Assembly (NCBI GenBank): GCA_900107575.1
Contig: FNQX01000007.1
Span: 62,001 to 126,000 of the forward strand
Direction: 5' to 3'
DNA from: Lachnospiraceae bacterium NK3A20
GTDB lineage: Bacteria > Bacillota > Clostridia > Lachnospirales > Lachnospiraceae
Length of the DNA: 64,000 nucleotides
Part shown: positions 61,729 through 64,000 of the stretch, one piece after another
Layout: every line of letters begins with the position of its first letter
Position numbering within the stretch: position 1 is the first letter of the stretch
Notes under the pieces: model-generated
The model's input: the letters and a program-made list of their open reading frames with translations, nothing else
Told to the model about the DNA's origin: nothing
The model's database searches: none
Made by a program: the position numbers and the translations under genes

Positions 61729-62823
61729 CTATCTCTCGGTGCAGCTGATGCAGGGGTCGATCGTCAGGATCATCATCGCGACATCCGCGAGCTCTGCTCC
61801 CTTGATCGTCTCCACAAGCCCCGGGATGTTGGAATAGGTGGGCGTGCGGTTGCGGTACCTTGTGAGGAACTTCGTGCCGTTCGCCTTGACATAGTAGAGC
61901 GCTTCTCCGCGCGGCTGCTCAATTCTCGCCATGTACTCGCCATTGGGATTGCCTTTGACCGGTACCTCAATCGGACCGTCCGGCATCTTCTCGATACACT
62001 GACGGACAAGATCCATCGACTGGTACAGCTCTTTGATCCGCACCTCACACCGCGCATAGCAGTCGCCGTCGAACGAGACAATCGGTTCGAATTGCAGCTC
62101 GCCATAGGCCTCGTATCCCAGAAGGCGAAGATCCCGCCGCACACCGGAGGCGCGCAGGAACGGTCCGCAGCAGCCCAGTTCCTCCGCCCGCTCGGGAGAG
62201 AGCCTGCCGACACCTCTCATACGGGACTGCACATCCCTGTCTCCGAGGAAGGTGTCCGTCGCGACCCTGCACTCCTTCGTAAGAACCGTCATTCCTGCCA
62301 TGATCGTATCGAGCATCCCTTTCGTTACGTCCTTGCGCAGTCCGCCCACCTTGTTCACCGAGAAGATGACCCGTCCGCCGGTCGTGAGTTCCAGCAGGTC
62401 CAGTACCTTCTCGCGAAGCCGCCAGGTCTCCATGAACAGTGACTCGAAGCCGAAGGCGTCGGCGAGAAGGCCCAGCCACATCAAATGGTTGTGCATCCTG
62501 CCTAGCTCCGCCCACATCGTGCGCAGGTATTTCGTCCGGGGTGTTGTCTCAAGGTGCATGATCTTCTCGACCGCCTCGACATAGCCAAGGCCGTGCCCGA
62601 AGGAACAGATGCCGCAGGTCCTCTCCGCGACGAGGACGAAATCCTGGAAGTCCCGCTTCTCGACGAGCTTCTCCAGTCCTCTGTGTACGAAACCGATACT
62701 GGGGAGCGCGTCAATTACCTTCTCATCCTGCAGAACGAGATCCAGGTGAATCGGTTCCGGCAGCACGGGATGCTGCGGTCCGAAGGGAACGATACTGATT
62801 TTCTTGATCGAATTGTCTGCCAT
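61729..62823 (-). CDS. echE: Ech-type [NiFe] hydrogenase large subunit EchE
   Basis: Catalytic subunit of a group 4 membrane-bound hydrogenase, related to complex I NuoD. Of 364 residues the Ni ligands are in RTCGICSFGH (Cys70, Cys73) and DPCISC (Cys358, Cys361), only three residues from the end. Presence of all four cysteines separates it from complex I NuoD. The chain stops at TER, so there is no C-terminal peptide to be cut off on maturation. Confidence 0.93.
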   Translation of the reverse strand: MADNSIKKISIVPFGPQHPVLPEPIHLDLVLQDEKVIDALPSIGFVHRGLEKLVEKRDFQDFVLVAERTCGICSFGHGLGYVEAVEKIMHLETTPRTKYLRTMWAELGRMHNHLMWLGLLADAFGFESLFMETWRLREKVLDLLELTTGGRVIFSVNKVGGLRKDVTKGMLDTIMAGMTVLTKECRVATDTFLGDRDVQSRMRGVGRLSPERAEELGCCGPFLRASGVRRDLRLLGYEAYGELQFEPIVSFDGDCYARCEVRIKELYQSMDLVRQCIEKMPDGPIEVPVKGNPNGEYMARIEQPRGEALYYVKANGTKFLTRYRNRTPTYSNIPGLVETIKGAELADVAMMILTIDPCISCTER

Positions 62824-62834
62824 GGCACGGCTCC

Positions 62835-63227
62835 TTACGCGAACGGGTGCGGCACGCCGGTGCGGAACAGCTTGCCTCTGAAATCGTAGTTCATCATGTC
62901 AATCTCAATTCCGAAGAGATCGTGAATTTCATTCTCATACAGGTACGCGACCTCATAGATGCTCGTGATGCTGGAAACCTTGTCCTCGTGGCTCACCGTG
63001 ATCCGAAGATTCTTCCAGTCATAACCCTTGCCGAAGGTATAGAGAATTTCATAGCGGTTCTCTGCGATTTTCGTTGCGCAGATCTGAACCAGCCGCCATT
63101 CATCGAAGTGAATCTTCGTCACTTCATCGAGCAGCCGTTCCGCGGGAATGTCCCGGATATCCATCAGATTCTCTACATTTCCCTGAGGCGTATTCCCTTT
63201 GCTCTCTCCGCCTGCGTTCTCCGTCAT
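62835..63227 (-). CDS. echD: Ech hydrogenase subunit EchD (NuoC-like)
   Basis: Small connecting subunit homologous to complex I 30-kDa/NuoC. The 130-residue protein carries the family block EVAYLYENEIHDLFGIEI and ends FRTGVPHPFA. It overlaps echC by four bases (ATGA) and is 11 bp from echE. An N-terminal stretch of about 25 polar residues precedes the domain. Confidence 0.9.
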   Translation of the reverse strand: MTENAGGESKGNTPQGNVENLMDIRDIPAERLLDEVTKIHFDEWRLVQICATKIAENRYEILYTFGKGYDWKNLRITVSHEDKVSSITSIYEVAYLYENEIHDLFGIEIDMMNYDFRGKLFRTGVPHPFA

Positions 63228-63757
63228 GCCTTGTTCCCTCCGCTTACGCTCTCGTCTCTTTTGCGCACTGCTTTTCCGGTGCGGCCTTCATTGATGTTCG
63301 CGATCGCCCAGCCCTGTTCTTCCGGCGACAGCCCCCGGCGCATTCGGTCTCTCTTGATCTCCAGAAGATCCAGCGCGCGCACGACGCCGTCAATGATGGA
63401 TTCCGGCCTGGCCGCACACCCCGGCACATAGACGTCGACGGGGATCACCTTGTCCACTCCGCCCAGGATGTTGTAGCAGTCCTTGAAAATCCCGCCGTCA
63501 CAGGCACAGATGCCGACTGCCACGACGACCTTGGGGTCGGGCATCTGGGAATAGAGCTGCTGCACAACGCTGCGGTTCTGGTAGTTGATACCACCCGTGA
63601 TCAGGAAAATATCGGCGTGTTTCGGGTCTCCGGTATTGATAATGCCGAAGCGCTCGAGGTCATAGACCGGCGTCGTACTGGCCAGCACCTCAATATCACA
63701 GCCATTGCAACTGGAGCCGTCATAGTGCAGCATCCAGGGGGATTGAGACATTTTCAT
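63224..63757 (-). CDS. echC: Ech hydrogenase small subunit EchC (NuoB-like)
   Basis: Small subunit holding the proximal 4Fe-4S cluster next to the NiFe site. In 177 residues the NuoB-type ligands are Cys17 and Cys20 (SSCNGCDIE), Cys84 (VGICACDGG) and Cys114 (VPGCAARPE). Start at MKMSQSP with GGAG eight bases upstream. A Lys/Arg-rich C-terminal tail is additional. Confidence 0.92.
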   Translation of the reverse strand: MKMSQSPWMLHYDGSSCNGCDIEVLASTTPVYDLERFGIINTGDPKHADIFLITGGINYQNRSVVQQLYSQMPDPKVVVAVGICACDGGIFKDCYNILGGVDKVIPVDVYVPGCAARPESIIDGVVRALDLLEIKRDRMRRGLSPEEQGWAIANINEGRTGKAVRKRDESVSGGNKA

Positions 63758-63827
63758 TAGGCTATCTCCTCACTTCGTCCGATACGCGGACGGTGATAAG
63801 TGAAACGTTTACGGGCGCCTTTTGTTT

Positions 63828-64000
63828 TCACCCTTTCAGGAGCATTAAGACGAGCAGATTCCCTCCGGCGAAAATGAAAGTGCTGCTCCACACGATTGTG
63901 AGCATCCTCTCCCATTTCACACGAGGGAAGGTATTGTCGATGAGCGTCATGAGGAACATGGCACCTGCCCCCGCAAGAATGGCCCAGAGAATCGACCAGG
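63828..64000 (-). CDS. echB: Ech hydrogenase membrane subunit EchB (NuoH-like), 3' end only
   Basis: The window ends inside this gene. The last 57 codons encode two hydrophobic helices and the typical LIDNTFPRVKWERML segment of NuoH/EchB/HycD proteins, ending LMLLKG. This subunit forms part of the ion channel. It lies 70 bp ahead of echC. The rest of the gene and any echA would be beyond 64000. Confidence 0.82.
   Translation of the reverse strand, partial: WSILWAILAGAGAMFLMTLIDNTFPRVKWERMLTIVWSSTFIFAGGNLLVLMLLKG

Overview
This 64 kb window looks like chromosome of a fermentative, Gram-positive anaerobe of the Clostridia, most likely Lachnospirales. The placement is an inference from family knowledge. 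It rests on the gene order pta-ackA-rpmF-plsX-acpP-rnc-smc-ftsY, a compact dcw cluster (mraZ-rsmH-ftsL-pbp-mraY-ftsW-ftsQ-ftsZ) without murD/murG, a fused SecDF, a PASTA kinase/PP2C pair, and an Ech-type energy-converting hydrogenase. By eye the sequence is above 50 % G+C with G/C-rich third codon positions, so many long antisense frames stay open by chance. Almost every gene is on the minus strand; tmcAL, a CNNM/HlyC-type membrane protein and a Sfp-type PPTase are the only plus-strand genes. No IS element, prophage, CRISPR array or toxin-antitoxin pair was seen.

Layout, low to high coordinate (minus-strand operons read right to left). 1-9.7 kb: pta and ackA, then rpmF, plsX, acpP, rnc, smc, ftsY. 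The pta upstream region carries two catabolite-responsive-element-like palindromes. 9.7-21.3 kb: accessory genes, namely tmcAL, an SseB-domain protein, a Dabb protein, an unusual small GNAT, a membrane-anchored C11 (clostripain-like) protease, an Fe-S aldo/keto reductase, a secreted YD-repeat-like protein, tRNA-Ala(CGC), a FolT-type ECF S component under a tetrahydrofolate riboswitch, a low-complexity lipoprotein and a small acidic protein. 21.4-31.8 kb: the dcw division/wall cluster. 31.9-46.9 kb: SPFH protein, ychF-lgt, then priA-def-fmt-yugP-rsmB-rlmN-stp-pknB-rsgA, a classic maturation/signalling operon. 47-53 kb: murE, recJ, secDF. 53.3-55.4 kb: CNNM-type protein and PPTase. 55.4-58.6 kb: hisS-aspS. 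58.8-64 kb: echB(partial)-C-D-E-F-hypC-D-E, a hydrogenase operon with three of its own maturation genes.

Functional picture: acetyl-CoA is turned to acetate and ATP by Pta/AckA. An Ech hydrogenase can couple ferredoxin oxidation to H2 formation and ion pumping. The rest serves translation, tRNA charging, envelope synthesis, secretion and division. The most notable signals are (1) outward-facing division proteins (FtsQ, PBP) with long acidic or calcium-loop-like tails while FtsL, FtsW and the PBP carry basic, Gly/Arg/Tyr-rich cytoplasmic tails; (2) a structured palindromic element repeated in the 5' leaders of mraY and hisS; (3) a recurring design in which a strong promoter sits inside or directly against a palindrome; and (4) a THF riboswitch whose terminator-like stem buries the Shine-Dalgarno directly before the folT start codon. 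Promoter, terminator and riboswitch calls were made by eye without folding software.
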